A stretch of DNA of 55,862 nt from Clostridiaceae bacterium (lineage in GTDB: Bacteria > Bacillota > Clostridia > DSM-8532), in assembly GCA_012521105.1 (NCBI GenBank), contig JAAYNA010000097.1:1-55862 (forward strand), in the 5' to 3' direction. The position numbers were made by a program, and so were the translations under genes. Below, piece after piece: positions 7,472-16,286 of the stretch (position 1 is the first letter of the stretch; each line of letters starts with the position of its first letter). Below the pieces are notes generated by a model. It was given only the letters and a program-made list of their open reading frames with translations, was not told where the DNA came from and did no database searches.

Positions 7472-10192
7472 TTATTGCGAAACTATTTTAAGTATGCTTT
7501 CGCACAAGGATTCTGCTGCTTTCTGCCTATATTCCTCGGTATTTAGTTTAGCCAGCTCCTGATCGTTTGTCAGGCAACCTATTTCAACCAAAACAGCCGG
7601 CATTTTGGTTTTCTTTAAAACTACGAAGTTCGCTGATTTCACACCAAGATCATTGCTGCCAAGGTTTTTAAGCAGATCATTATGTATAATTGTAGCATAC
7701 TCTTTTCCCTTATAGCTGCCTGTATAAAAGAAGGTCATAGTACCATGCAGAGCTTTCTTTAAGGCATTATGATGTATACTGATAAAAACATCAGCGTCCC
7801 ATTCATTAGCCATCTCTGCTCTTTCATCAAGCCCTATAAACACATCTGTGGATCTTGTTAATTTCACATTAACGCCCTTGGCTTTCAGCAGTTTTTCAAG
7901 CCTTAATGTTATGTCAAGGTTATACCATTTTTCATCTTTTCCGTAAGTTGCTCCCGGATCCGAGCCACCATGACCTGCATCAAGAACAACCAGTTTTCCA
8001 CCTGGAACAGGTTCTGTCGTATTTTCAGTATCGGGTTTCGGTTCTGTTCCTGTGCTGGGCTCAATAATCACTTCATTGCTGTTACTCGTGTAACGAATGC
8101 TGTACTGTACATTACTGTTCTGACGAGTTATATTAAGGGCGGCACTTTTTCCTGATGTCAGGGTCTGAACTGATTTCATAACACTATCCCCAACTTCAAG
8201 CCTCCCACTGCCTAGGTCTATAATCCCATTCGGAAAAACAAAGGTAAAAGTTTTTAATTCTTTGTCGTTGTCAATAACGATATCTTTCATGTTTTGTTCA
8301 ATTTTATCCCGTAACCCCTGTCCGGTAAGTTTAAGCGAAAAGTTGCCGACATCGCCGATGACAACCATATTCTGAATTCCCGAATATGAAAGTTTCACAG
8401 TTAGCCTGTTACCGTTCTTACTGGCTTCATAATTAACATTATCCGGAATTTCAAGCACAATCCTCGCTGTTGATTTATCAAACTGTCCGGTACGGATTTT
8501 TGTATACAGCCTGCCCTGAGGTGTCTTAACTTCCTCCGATTCAATAATATTATCATAAAGATCTATTACTATCCTTGCAGGGTTACTTAGTCTGAAAATT
8601 TTATAATCTTTCAAAGTTGCTGTATCTATAATAACCTGATCTGTACCTGCCACATATGAAACTGTTTTCGAACGTTCACCACCACCACGGTTTATTAGGT
8701 CACCCGTTGAAGGTGCAGGTGTCGGTGTTGGTGTAATCTGCGGTACGGTGGATTTTGGTGGTACCGGTGCAGGCGTAGTACTTGCAGGCTTAGTTGCGGG
8801 TGATGGTGTTGGTTTATTGCCGGCATTTGATTCACTTATAACAATTTTTGTTCCGATACTTCCATTCGAAGCAAGTACCCAGCTGAAATCTTCCTTACCT
8901 GAAATCCTAATATTTGTTTCATTATCGAATTTATTATTCGATGATATAATCCCATGTAATATTGAAGATCCCGGAAGAGCCTCGGTCTTAAATTTGTTGT
9001 TTAAAGGCATTTTTATTTGCAATATTTTCTCAATATCTCGATATTCTATACTATACCGTCCAGGATTCTCTTTTATTTCCTTTACAAGGTTTATACCGTC
9101 AATCCAAACAATTAAATCATTCCCCTCGGTTGTGTAGCGCACAGCACCACTGCCAACCTCTTCAACAGAAGGTGCAGGCGTTGGTGTTACAGGTGTTGGT
9201 GTTGGTGTCGGTGATGGTTTTGGGTCTTCCGTAGGTTCAGGCGCAGGTGTTATTACAGGTTTCGGTACCTCTGTAGGTGTTGGGGTTGGAGTTTTTTCAG
9301 GTTCCGGACTCTTAGTAGGTGTGGGAGTAATTACCGTATCCGAATCAGACTTCACCGAAAGAATGGTTATTTTTATGCCATTAGAAACAACATCCACCGA
9401 GTATTTGGGATTGTGGTTAATTTCTATAACAACGTTTGCAATGCTGTTTTGATTTTCCATCTGTGCATATCGGATTTGTTGCACAGAGCCTGCATAAACA
9501 TCAAGTTTGCCGGGATTTTCCATACTGGCGTTAGCAAACTGAACACAAAGCCTGTAATATGGGTTATCTTCACCGGGAGCCAATATAAAATGCTTTTTTA
9601 TCTGATCTGCAGAAGTTTCTACAAAGATAACCTCTTGCCCATTCTCGGTATAATATGAAATTTTATTTACAGTTCCGGTAACCTTGGTTTCTTTAATTAT
9701 TGCAGCGCTGTCTTCCTTATTATTCCATTGTATGGTTATAATTTTACTACTGTCCTTTGCCGATACAGTATATCCAAAATACCCGGCTGTTAAAGACAGA
9801 GGGACCATAGTATTGCCGTTAATAGACGCAACAGGTAAATCAGTATCTACTTTTGCGCCGTTTTTATAAATGGCCTGATTATTTAAGCTAAATTCCATCC
9901 TTTTTGAACCCTGCTGCACATATGCAGTTTCCTTACTACTGTCATATCCCACCGTCATTCCAAGATAGTCCTGGAATACTTCTCTTAAAGGAACATAAGC
10001 AACCCCTGAAATAACAATACATGGTGTTTGTGTTGGAACCCATATACCATTTAACTCAAGATTGTATACATTTCCAGTGTAAGTGGATTTACCACCTGCT
10101 ATATCCACAGTTATCCCCTGGGAAAAAGATAAATTTGTTAACAATAAGCAAAAACTAAAAACAAAAACCAAAGCAGTAATAAACCTTTTCAT
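7472..10192 (-). CDS. N-acetylmuramoyl-L-alanine amidase with stalk-like and AMIN domains
   Basis: A secreted peptidoglycan hydrolase of 906 residues. It has a signal peptide (residues 1-24, ending near SFSQ) and a copper-amine-oxidase-N-like module (about 30-150, with the VPLREVF and VPLSLTAGYFG strands). Four AMIN-like beta modules follow (about 170-280, 343-455, 510-600 and 600-710), separated by two Pro/Thr linkers (about 285-340 and 458-500). The C-terminus is an amidase_3 catalytic domain (about 725-906). Zinc ligands visible there are the histidine of DAGHGG, the glutamate before KWYNLD, and the first histidine of SIHHNA; the catalytic glutamate is in VEIGCLTN. AMIN modules target amidases to the wall or division sites. 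The ribosome site is GGGGGA six bases before ATG. It is monocistronic, with its own terminator at 7389-7427. Confidence 0.95.
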   Translation of the reverse strand: MKRFITALVFVFSFCLLLTNLSFSQGITVDIAGGKSTYTGNVYNLELNGIWVPTQTPCIVISGVAYVPLREVFQDYLGMTVGYDSSKETAYVQQGSKRMEFSLNNQAIYKNGAKVDTDLPVASINGNTMVPLSLTAGYFGYTVSAKDSSKIITIQWNNKEDSAAIIKETKVTGTVNKISYYTENGQEVIFVETSADQIKKHFILAPGEDNPYYRLCVQFANASMENPGKLDVYAGSVQQIRYAQMENQNSIANVVIEINHNPKYSVDVVSNGIKITILSVKSDSDTVITPTPTKSPEPEKTPTPTPTEVPKPVITPAPEPTEDPKPSPTPTPTPVTPTPAPSVEEVGSGAVRYTTEGNDLIVWIDGINLVKEIKENPGRYSIEYRDIEKILQIKMPLNNKFKTEALPGSSILHGIISSNNKFDNETNIRISGKEDFSWVLASNGSIGTKIVISESNAGNKPTPSPATKPASTTPAPVPPKSTVPQITPTPTPAPSTGDLINRGGGERSKTVSYVAGTDQVIIDTATLKDYKIFRLSNPARIVIDLYDNIIESEEVKTPQGRLYTKIRTGQFDKSTARIVLEIPDNVNYEASKNGNRLTVKLSYSGIQNMVVIGDVGNFSLKLTGQGLRDKIEQNMKDIVIDNDKELKTFTFVFPNGIIDLGSGRLEVGDSVMKSVQTLTSGKSAALNITRQNSNVQYSIRYTSNSNEVIIEPSTGTEPKPDTENTTEPVPGGKLVVLDAGHGGSDPGATYGKDEKWYNLDITLRLEKLLKAKGVNVKLTRSTDVFIGLDERAEMANEWDADVFISIHHNALKKALHGTMTFFYTGSYKGKEYATIIHNDLLKNLGSNDLGVKSANFVVLKKTKMPAVLVEIGCLTNDQELAKLNTEEYRQKAAESLCESILKIVSQ

Positions 10193-10395
10193 TTGTAATC
10201 CCCCAAAATGGTACTCTTTATTTATTTTTCGTCATTTTTGTGCATGAAGCTGATATCAAACATTATGATTTAACAAAACGGTAATATTTTAATCATATTT
10301 TTATCTTAAACAACAAAGTTATTGTGGAAGTATTGGCTATTATTTATATATAATAGATGCAATACAACAAAATTTGTAATAAGGAGCTGTAAACC

Positions 10396-10936
10396 ATGCT
10401 TTTATCAATCGCAGTATTAATACTGATGCTGCTGGACTACTACTGACAATTATCGGAAACAGGTTGAAAAATCAAAAATATTCGGAATATTTTATTTTCG
10501 AATATGAATTAAATCCGCTGCATAAAAAAGACATTGAAAAAAGCAAACTTTTTAATATCCGCCAAATTGCTTTTCAATAGTAATATCATTTTTTGTTTAC
10601 CTGATAACGCTGTGGGGAAGCACAAATACAGCAGAATTTTTGTCAGGTGCATTAATAATACAGCATATAATAATTGTTGCAAGGCATATAAACAATATAA
10701 TTCTCTACTCAACTATTAACAGGAACGAGCATTTGCTGGAAGGGAAAATTCATCTGACCCCAAAATATGTATTACTTACATCCAAACTAAACTATTCGGC
10801 TTATGCAATGCTGCTTTTAATTATATGTATATTTTCCTTTTCCTATTTTGTTTTAGGCGGTCTTGTAATGAATGTCCTGATGGTTTTAGTTCATTTTTTC
10901 TGGGAGCGAAAAAGCCGCGGCAGTACTAAAGCTTAA
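10396..10936 (+). pseudogene. Broken gene for a small multi-span membrane protein
   Basis: The only minus-to-plus switch on the left half. AAGGAG at 10381 precedes ATG at 10396, and the frame gives MLLSIAVLILM then stops at 10444. One base inserted near 10427-10431 would continue it in another frame (AGLLLTIIGNRLKNQKY, to a stop at 10578). A second base inserted in the T-run at 10571-10574 would continue it again (FSIVISFFVYLITLWG, and on to the stop at 10934-10936). The joined product would be about 180 residues with four or more membrane helices and a basic C-terminus (WERKSRGSTKA). I do not recognise the family. Two single-base deletions indicate decay; sequencing error in two places is the alternative. 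It converges on queH, five bases away. Confidence 0.72.
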
Positions 10937-10941
10937 ATGCT

Positions 10942-11508
10942 TCAGTACCAGCTTGTGTATACCGGCTTCTTTTTGTGATCCGATTCCCGGTAGGAAAATA
11001 TGCATCCGCAGTACTTCTGTAAATAGTAGCCTCTTCTGTAGGCTTCATTTTTTCCCTCCCTGTAGAAAGGCCTGAAATCCTGATAAATGAATCCGACACC
11101 ATATTTTTTTGCAACAGTTTCAGCTATTTCCTGAATTTTCTCATGATCCTGCCACGGACTTACAAGGAGTGTTGTTGTAAACGCATCAAAACCCTTTTCC
11201 TTTGCTGTTTTAGCGATATGGTCAATTCTTATTGTATAGCAGAATTTACAGCGGCGTTCTTTATCAACATCAAGATTTTCCTTCCAATAGGTAACCATTA
11301 GCTGTCCGTCATATAAAACCCTTATATTTTCATCCTTTGACAGGACTTCAACTGATTTTTTTCGAGCTTCATTCTCCTTTGAAGGGTGAATGTTTGGATT
11401 GTAGTAATAACCTGTTATGTCAAAGCCACCGTCACTTTTCAACTTTTGAAGAACACCGGTGGCACACGGTGCACAACATATATGAAGCAATAATTTAGTG
11501 TTCGGCAT
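10942..11508 (-). CDS. queH: Epoxyqueuosine reductase QueH
   Basis: Catalyses the last step of queuosine tRNA modification, reducing epoxyqueuosine to queuosine, using an iron-sulfur cluster and a second metal. This 188-residue protein is the non-cobalamin type (DUF208), unrelated in sequence to QueG. Residues visible are the N-terminal HICCAPC (C11, C12, C15), the RRCKFCY motif near residue 95, the TTTLLVSPWQDH segment near 122, and the C-terminal YCGCIFS. A clear AAAGGAG lies before ATG at 11508. No other queuosine genes are in the window. The stop lies five bases from the end of the pseudogene on the opposite strand. Confidence 0.93.
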   Translation of the reverse strand: MPNTKLLLHICCAPCATGVLQKLKSDGGFDITGYYYNPNIHPSKENEARKKSVEVLSKDENIRVLYDGQLMVTYWKENLDVDKERRCKFCYTIRIDHIAKTAKEKGFDAFTTTLLVSPWQDHEKIQEIAETVAKKYGVGFIYQDFRPFYREGKNEAYRRGYYLQKYCGCIFSYRESDHKKKPVYTSWY

Positions 11509-11603
11509 TTTTTCTCCTTTCGTACTTTAGCGCTGTTTCTAAAACAAAGCTACATGAATTTTCTAATATTCCTGGCATAAACTTCTTTGACGGTCATATG
11601 CAT

Positions 11604-12695
11604 TTAATTATTATTCAGGTATACATTTGCTGCGGGTACCGCAACTTCAATTCCCAGGTCATCCAGGATGCGCAAAAGCTTCAAATTCACATCTTCCTTC
11701 ACTTCAAGATATTCCTGCCATTTTGTGGTTTTTGTAAAAAAGTAAAAAAGCAGTTCATAGGAATTAACCCCGTATATATCAAAGTAAACAAAAATAGTTT
11801 GCGGATGTATTTCGGGATGAGTTGTCAGCATTTCTCTGACACGCTTTAATAATTCCTCTATCTGTTCTGCCGTTGTACCGTATTTTATGCAAAGGTTGAA
11901 TTTTATTCTTCTCTTTCCCATTCTGGACCAGTTTGTAACAGGAACTTTCGCTATGGTAGAATTTGGTACGGTTACGAGCGCCTGGGCAAAGGTTCTGATT
12001 TTTGTGCTTCTAAAGCCTATATCTTCAACCGTTCCCTCAAAACTGTCTGTCTGAATCCAGTCGCCTACATTAAAAGGTTTATCTAGCATTATTGTCAGGC
12101 CTCCAAACATATTTGCAAGTGTTTCCTGTGCTGCAAGGGCAAAGGCAAGACCACCCAGACCAAGGCCTGTTAACAGAGCTCCAAGATCATATCTCCACTC
12201 CTTGGCAATAACAGTTATCGCAACCACAACCACAATTACCTTAATACCTTTATTTACAAAAGGAACCAGCAAATCGTCCAATTCGGTCTGTGTCTTTTTA
12301 CTAAACCTTTCAAACAAACGCGTTATAATACCGGCTGCGCGGTATATGGCCCAAAACACAGAGAAAATCACCATTGAACGAATTACATTCCCGGGAACTG
12401 ACTCGTCTGTTACCTTAAACCCAAGGGCACATATAGCAAAATATAACCCGATTGTAATAATTAAAAATCTTACAGGTGGATCTATGGCATCTACCAGCTC
12501 ATCATCCAGCATTGTTTTGGTTTTGGCAGTAATTCTTTTCAGAAGCAATATTACGAAATTAACCAGTATTTTTCTCAATGCAAAGGCAACTATAAGAACC
12601 AGGCCTGCAACAATAATTCGCCATATTTCTATATTAAGAATAGTATTGGTAAGAGTATCGGCAAATCTATCGATAGCAGTATTTAACCAATCCAT
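11604..12695 (-). CDS. Small-conductance mechanosensitive channel, MscS family
   Basis: A 363-residue membrane protein. Hydrophobic helices are at about residues 25-50, 75-95, 105-125 and 145-165. They are followed by the pore-lining TM3-like segment rich in Gly/Ala (LGALLTGLGLGGLAFALAAQ, about 170-190) and the MscS beta domain (MLDKPFNVGDWIQTD, then FEGTVEDIGFRSTKIRT). Family members open on membrane tension and protect cells from osmotic downshock. GAGGGG lies five bases before ATG. It stands alone between queH and nagZ. Confidence 0.94.
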   Translation of the reverse strand: MDWLNTAIDRFADTLTNTILNIEIWRIIVAGLVLIVAFALRKILVNFVILLLKRITAKTKTMLDDELVDAIDPPVRFLIITIGLYFAICALGFKVTDESVPGNVIRSMVIFSVFWAIYRAAGIITRLFERFSKKTQTELDDLLVPFVNKGIKVIVVVVAITVIAKEWRYDLGALLTGLGLGGLAFALAAQETLANMFGGLTIMLDKPFNVGDWIQTDSFEGTVEDIGFRSTKIRTFAQALVTVPNSTIAKVPVTNWSRMGKRRIKFNLCIKYGTTAEQIEELLKRVREMLTTHPEIHPQTIFVYFDIYGVNSYELLFYFFTKTTKWQEYLEVKEDVNLKLLRILDDLGIEVAVPAANVYLNNN

Positions 12696-12782
12696 ATAGA
12701 CCCCTCTTTCTTTAATTAATCTATAAGCATCACCGTCATAAAGTAAATAATTGTGTTTTTATCATACCCGTTCCTATGGAAG

Positions 12783-14048
12783 TCAATAATTATGCGAAAT
12801 ACTGCCTGCCAATTCACGATGCTCACTGCAACCCAGCACTTTTTCGGGATCTTCCCTGTTAATGTCACTAAAAAGGCCTCTTTTGTATTTTATACTAAGT
12901 ATCCTTTCAACAGATTTGTCAATTCTTTCAATTGATATTAAACCATCGTTGCAGGCTTTTTTTATACCTGAAAATGCAATATCCAGATTTTCAGGCATCA
13001 ATAGAACATCCGCACCTGCAAGAATAGCTTTTACAGCTGCCTCCTCGGGTGTATAATGCATGGTTATGGCTTTCATATTCAAAGCATCTGTAATTATCAG
13101 TCCTTCAAACCCCAGCTCATTTCTAAGTATTCCTGTCAAAATCTCGGGCTTAAGCGTTGCGGGCACATTTTCGCCGGGTATCTCCGGGGTCAGGATATGG
13201 GCTGTCATAACGCCATCTGCGCCTTTTTGAATGCCCGAAATAAAGGGTAACAGCTCGGTACTGAAAAGTCGTTCTTTAGTATGGCTTACACTTGCTGCGC
13301 CATAATGAGAATCGGTGCTGGTGTCGCCATGACCGGGAAAATGCTTTAAAACTGCCGAAACAGAATTGTTTTGGATACCGGTAACAGCGCCGGCTACCAT
13401 TAAGCTAACTTCCTCCGCGTTATTTCCATAAGACCTCGGACCTATAACGGGGTTTTCAGGGTTTGTGTTTATGTCGGCAACGGGTGCAAAATTCATATTA
13501 AAACCAAGGGATGAAATTTCCCTGGCAATTGCCGATGCCACCTGTCTTGCAATATCAGGATCTTTTGTTTTCCCTATAACAGAGTTGTTCGGAAAAACAG
13601 TTGCATGCATCTCAGGACTTTTTGTAATACGACTGACCATTCCGCCTTCTTCATCCACTGCGATAAAAAGTGGTATTACTGATGTTTTTTGAAGATCATC
13701 TATCAAATTTGATGTTTGTGGTATGGTCTTTATATTTTCAGCAAAAAGAATAACTCCTCCGACTTTGTATTTTTTAATTGCAGATTCTATTTTTTGATCC
13801 ATCGATAATACCGGTTCCAAAGCATTAATAGAGCGAAGTGAAACTATAAAAAGCTGGCCTATTTTTTCATCAAGCGTCATATTATCGAGCGTTGTTTTAA
13901 CAGGATCCGGAGTTGGCGATACCGTGTTACTGATATCATTACCTGTTTTCTCTCCATTTTGGGACAAATCCGGGTCATGCCCTGGTTGAGCTCTACATGC
14001 AGATGCAGTTATTAGAATAACTATCAGAAAAATCACCATTTTTTTCAT
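12783..14048 (-). CDS. nagZ: Beta-N-acetylhexosaminidase lipoprotein, GH3 (NagZ-like)
   Basis: A 421-residue glycoside hydrolase family 3 enzyme that releases terminal GlcNAc from muropeptides or wall fragments. Residues 1-18 form a lipoprotein signal with C18 as the modified cysteine (TASAC; a rather weak lipobox), so it is probably outside the cell. The Gram-positive NagZ motif KHFPGHGDT (near residue 237) supplies the Asp-His dyad, and ITDALNM holds the nucleophile aspartate (near 315). The N-terminal EEGGMVSRI and GPRSYG segments are also typical. It lacks the second GH3 domain of long Bacillus NagZ. It follows the DUF116 gene by six bases, so it is the last gene of the priA operon. Confidence 0.92.
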   Translation of the reverse strand: MKKMVIFLIVILITASACRAQPGHDPDLSQNGEKTGNDISNTVSPTPDPVKTTLDNMTLDEKIGQLFIVSLRSINALEPVLSMDQKIESAIKKYKVGGVILFAENIKTIPQTSNLIDDLQKTSVIPLFIAVDEEGGMVSRITKSPEMHATVFPNNSVIGKTKDPDIARQVASAIAREISSLGFNMNFAPVADINTNPENPVIGPRSYGNNAEEVSLMVAGAVTGIQNNSVSAVLKHFPGHGDTSTDSHYGAASVSHTKERLFSTELLPFISGIQKGADGVMTAHILTPEIPGENVPATLKPEILTGILRNELGFEGLIITDALNMKAITMHYTPEEAAVKAILAGADVLLMPENLDIAFSGIKKACNDGLISIERIDKSVERILSIKYKRGLFSDINREDPEKVLGCSEHRELAGSISHNY

Positions 14049-14054
14049 GTTGCT

Positions 14055-14819
14055 TCAATCCTGTTCTTTAGTAAAATACTTTATCATATTTTCAATTTCT
14101 TCGGTATCAACAAAAGTATCCTTGCAGGGGCCATTTGGCCTTCTGTTTAATATACCGTATACCGGGAGTCCTCTAACATCCATAATACCCGACGAAAGAT
14201 CCCTTTCACAGGCAACTGCGATAACAAAATGGGGTTTTAAATCCTTAACGGCTTTTCGTGCTGATGTACCACCGGTTGCAAGAGTCACTATTACACCATG
14301 TTTTTTTATCAGTTCCTTAATCTTCCCAAGATCGCATCGAAGACACTCACGGCATTCATTTAGACCTTCCCGTATACGATAGCTGCACTCTGACCACTGC
14401 AGACAGTGGGGTAATATTACAAGAAGTTTCTCCAGCAGAACTTTTTTACCATGAGATAATACATATCCATTATTTGCTTTGATATAAACCCTTCTTATTT
14501 CTTCTTTTCTATAGTTAAAAATATTGCTTACAGACAATAAAAAAGGCATGAAAAGCCTTAATGCAATGGTTACTGATAGATAGCCGACAAAACCTTCCCC
14601 TGGTTTTTTTTCATTTTTTGCAAAACTTCTGTTTACTATGATAAATCCGGCAAGAAGAAATAATAAAAAAACTATAAGCAGGAAAGCAACGGAAATAAAA
14701 ATAATACGAAAAACTTCTGCATTAAAAAATGCTGCAGCAATTAATATTGCTGCAGACAGGATAGAAAAGGCAATCATTACTAAAAACGAAAGCTTCTTAA
14801 AGTAATTATTCCGACTCAA
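14055..14819 (-). CDS. DUF116 membrane-anchored protein
   Basis: A 254-residue protein with two N-terminal membrane helices (about 10-35 and 38-62) and a cytoplasmic cysteine-rich DUF116 domain. Cysteines cluster in the LPHCLQWSEC, LNECRECLRCD and VIAVACERD segments, spaced as if to hold a metal or iron-sulfur cluster, and TLATGGTSARKAV and YGILNRRPNGPC complete the family pattern. The function is unknown. DUF116 genes commonly sit next to fmt in clostridia. Here the start overlaps the end of fmt by 14 bases, which implies translational coupling. Confidence 0.88.
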   Translation of the reverse strand: MSRNNYFKKLSFLVMIAFSILSAAILIAAAFFNAEVFRIIFISVAFLLIVFLLFLLAGFIIVNRSFAKNEKKPGEGFVGYLSVTIALRLFMPFLLSVSNIFNYRKEEIRRVYIKANNGYVLSHGKKVLLEKLLVILPHCLQWSECSYRIREGLNECRECLRCDLGKIKELIKKHGVIVTLATGGTSARKAVKDLKPHFVIAVACERDLSSGIMDVRGLPVYGILNRRPNGPCKDTFVDTEEIENMIKYFTKEQD

Positions 14820-15747
14820 ACCGATCCCCCAGTTTTACTTCATGACCGCAAATATATTGCTCAACTGTCATCCTTTTGCTGTTATCACATTGAATTTCAC
14901 ACACATTTATAACACCTTTTCCTGTCTGTACAGAAAAACCATCTTTATTAATTTCAATTATTGTTCCCGGTTCTTTTCCTGTTGTTTTCTCTTCATCATG
15001 AACGTTTGTCTTCCATATACGCATACGCTTGCCATTCAAATATGAATAAGCACCTGGCCATGGATTTGTTCCTCTTACAAGATTGTGTACTGACGTTGCC
15101 GTATCTTCCCACTTAATTTTTCCGGTTTCACGTACTATACGCGGAGCGTAACTTACTTCCGACTCCTCTTGCGGTATTGGAGTAATATTTCCTTCTTCCA
15201 GCCGGTGAATTGTTTCAAGTAAAAGCTCGGCACCTATTATAGACATCTTATCGTGAAGTTGTCCTGCTGTCATATCATCATCAATGCTTATTTCTTTTGT
15301 AAGAAGAATATCACCGGCGTCCATCTTCAATACCGTCAGCATTGTTGTTACGCCTGTCTTCTTTTCACCATTTATGATAGCCCATTGAATGGGAGCAGCA
15401 CCACGATATTTAGGCAATAAAGAGCCATGAACATTAACAGTTCCAAACCTGGGAATGTTTAAAACATCCTGGTTAAGAAACTGTCCAAAGGCACAAGTTA
15501 CAAAAAGGTCGGGCTCAAGTTGCCTAAGCTGTTCTACAGCTTCACTACTGCCAATTTTTTCGGGCTGCATAACCGGTATATTATTTTTTAAAGCACACTC
15601 CTTTACCAGAGAGTAGGAAACCTTATATCCCCTTCCCCTTGGTTTGTCCGGTTGGGTTACCACCATTACTACATCCATATTGTTTTTTAACAATATCTCA
15701 AGACTTGGAACAGCAAACTCCGGTGTTCCCATGAATACAATTTTCAT
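14806..15747 (-). CDS. fmt: Methionyl-tRNA formyltransferase
   Basis: Formylates the initiator Met-tRNA with 10-formyl-tetrahydrofolate. The 313-residue length is standard. Seen are the start MKIVFMGTPEFAVPSLE, the loop PDKPRGRGYK that contacts tRNA, the catalytic segment NVHGSLLPKYRGAAPIQWAI (near residue 110), the MDAGDILL aspartate region near 145, and the OB-fold C-terminal domain (KWEDTATSVHNLVRGTNPWPGA). It sits between def and DUF116, in the usual def-fmt pair that adds and removes the formyl group. Confidence 0.97.
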   Translation of the reverse strand: MKIVFMGTPEFAVPSLEILLKNNMDVVMVVTQPDKPRGRGYKVSYSLVKECALKNNIPVMQPEKIGSSEAVEQLRQLEPDLFVTCAFGQFLNQDVLNIPRFGTVNVHGSLLPKYRGAAPIQWAIINGEKKTGVTTMLTVLKMDAGDILLTKEISIDDDMTAGQLHDKMSIIGAELLLETIHRLEEGNITPIPQEESEVSYAPRIVRETGKIKWEDTATSVHNLVRGTNPWPGAYSYLNGKRMRIWKTNVHDEEKTTGKEPGTIIEINKDGFSVQTGKGVINVCEIQCDNSKRMTVEQYICGHEVKLGDRFESE

Positions 15748-15768
15748 AACTACACCCTTTTCAAAACT

Positions 15769-16236
15769 TTAATCTTCATTATTTACGTCAATGTAACGAA
15801 TCACTTTATCTTCAAACAATATACCGTCAAGATGATCCATCTCATGACACAGGGCTCTTGCCAGCATGCCTGTTCCTTCTACAGTAAAGCTTTTTCCTTC
15901 TCTGTCCAACGCTTTAACAACCACACGCTCAGGTCGTTTTACCTCTCCATATATACCAGGAATACTTAAACATCCTTCTGCAGCCTGGATCTGTTCTGCC
16001 GACTCCTCAATTTTTTCGGGATTAATCAGAACAATTGGACCCTCGCCCACATCTATTACACAGATGCGTCTCAATATACCTACCTGAGGAGCTGCCAGAC
16101 CAACTCCCTCGGCATTATACATTGTCTCAAGCATATCATCAATAAGTTGATTTGTTCTATCATTTATTTCCTTAACAGGTTTGCTTTTTTTTCTTAAAAC
16201 TTCATCGCCTTTTTTCCGAATTTCTCGTATTGCCAT
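15769..16236 (-). CDS. def: Peptide deformylase
   Basis: A metal-dependent enzyme that removes the N-formyl group from nascent proteins. The 155-residue protein carries the three family motifs: [18 protein letters not shown] (metal-binding cysteine) and HEMDHLDG (two metal-binding histidines and the catalytic glutamate). The frame is open for 14 more codons upstream, but GGGAGG stands eight bases before ATG at 16236, which gives the family N-terminus [11 protein letters not shown]. Confidence 0.97.
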   Translation of the reverse strand: MAIREIRKKGDEVLRKKSKPVKEINDRTNQLIDDMLETMYNAEGVGLAAPQVGILRRICVIDVGEGPIVLINPEKIEESAEQIQAAEGCLSIPGIYGEVKRPERVVVKALDREGKSFTVEGTGMLARALCHEMDHLDGILFEDKVIRYIDVNNED

Positions 16237-16286
16237 GATGTTGCCTCCCAACTTATAAACAAAATAACAGTCCTGCAATGATGTAA

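Noticed and set aside
8748-9137. 129-codon plus-strand frame inside the amidase
   Set aside because: It is the antisense of Pro/Thr linker repeats and beta modules and has no ribosome site; repeats rich in ACA/CCA codons create such shadows.
10509-10719. Small frames on both strands over the broken gene
   Set aside because: They are pieces or antisense shadows of the frameshifted membrane-protein gene.
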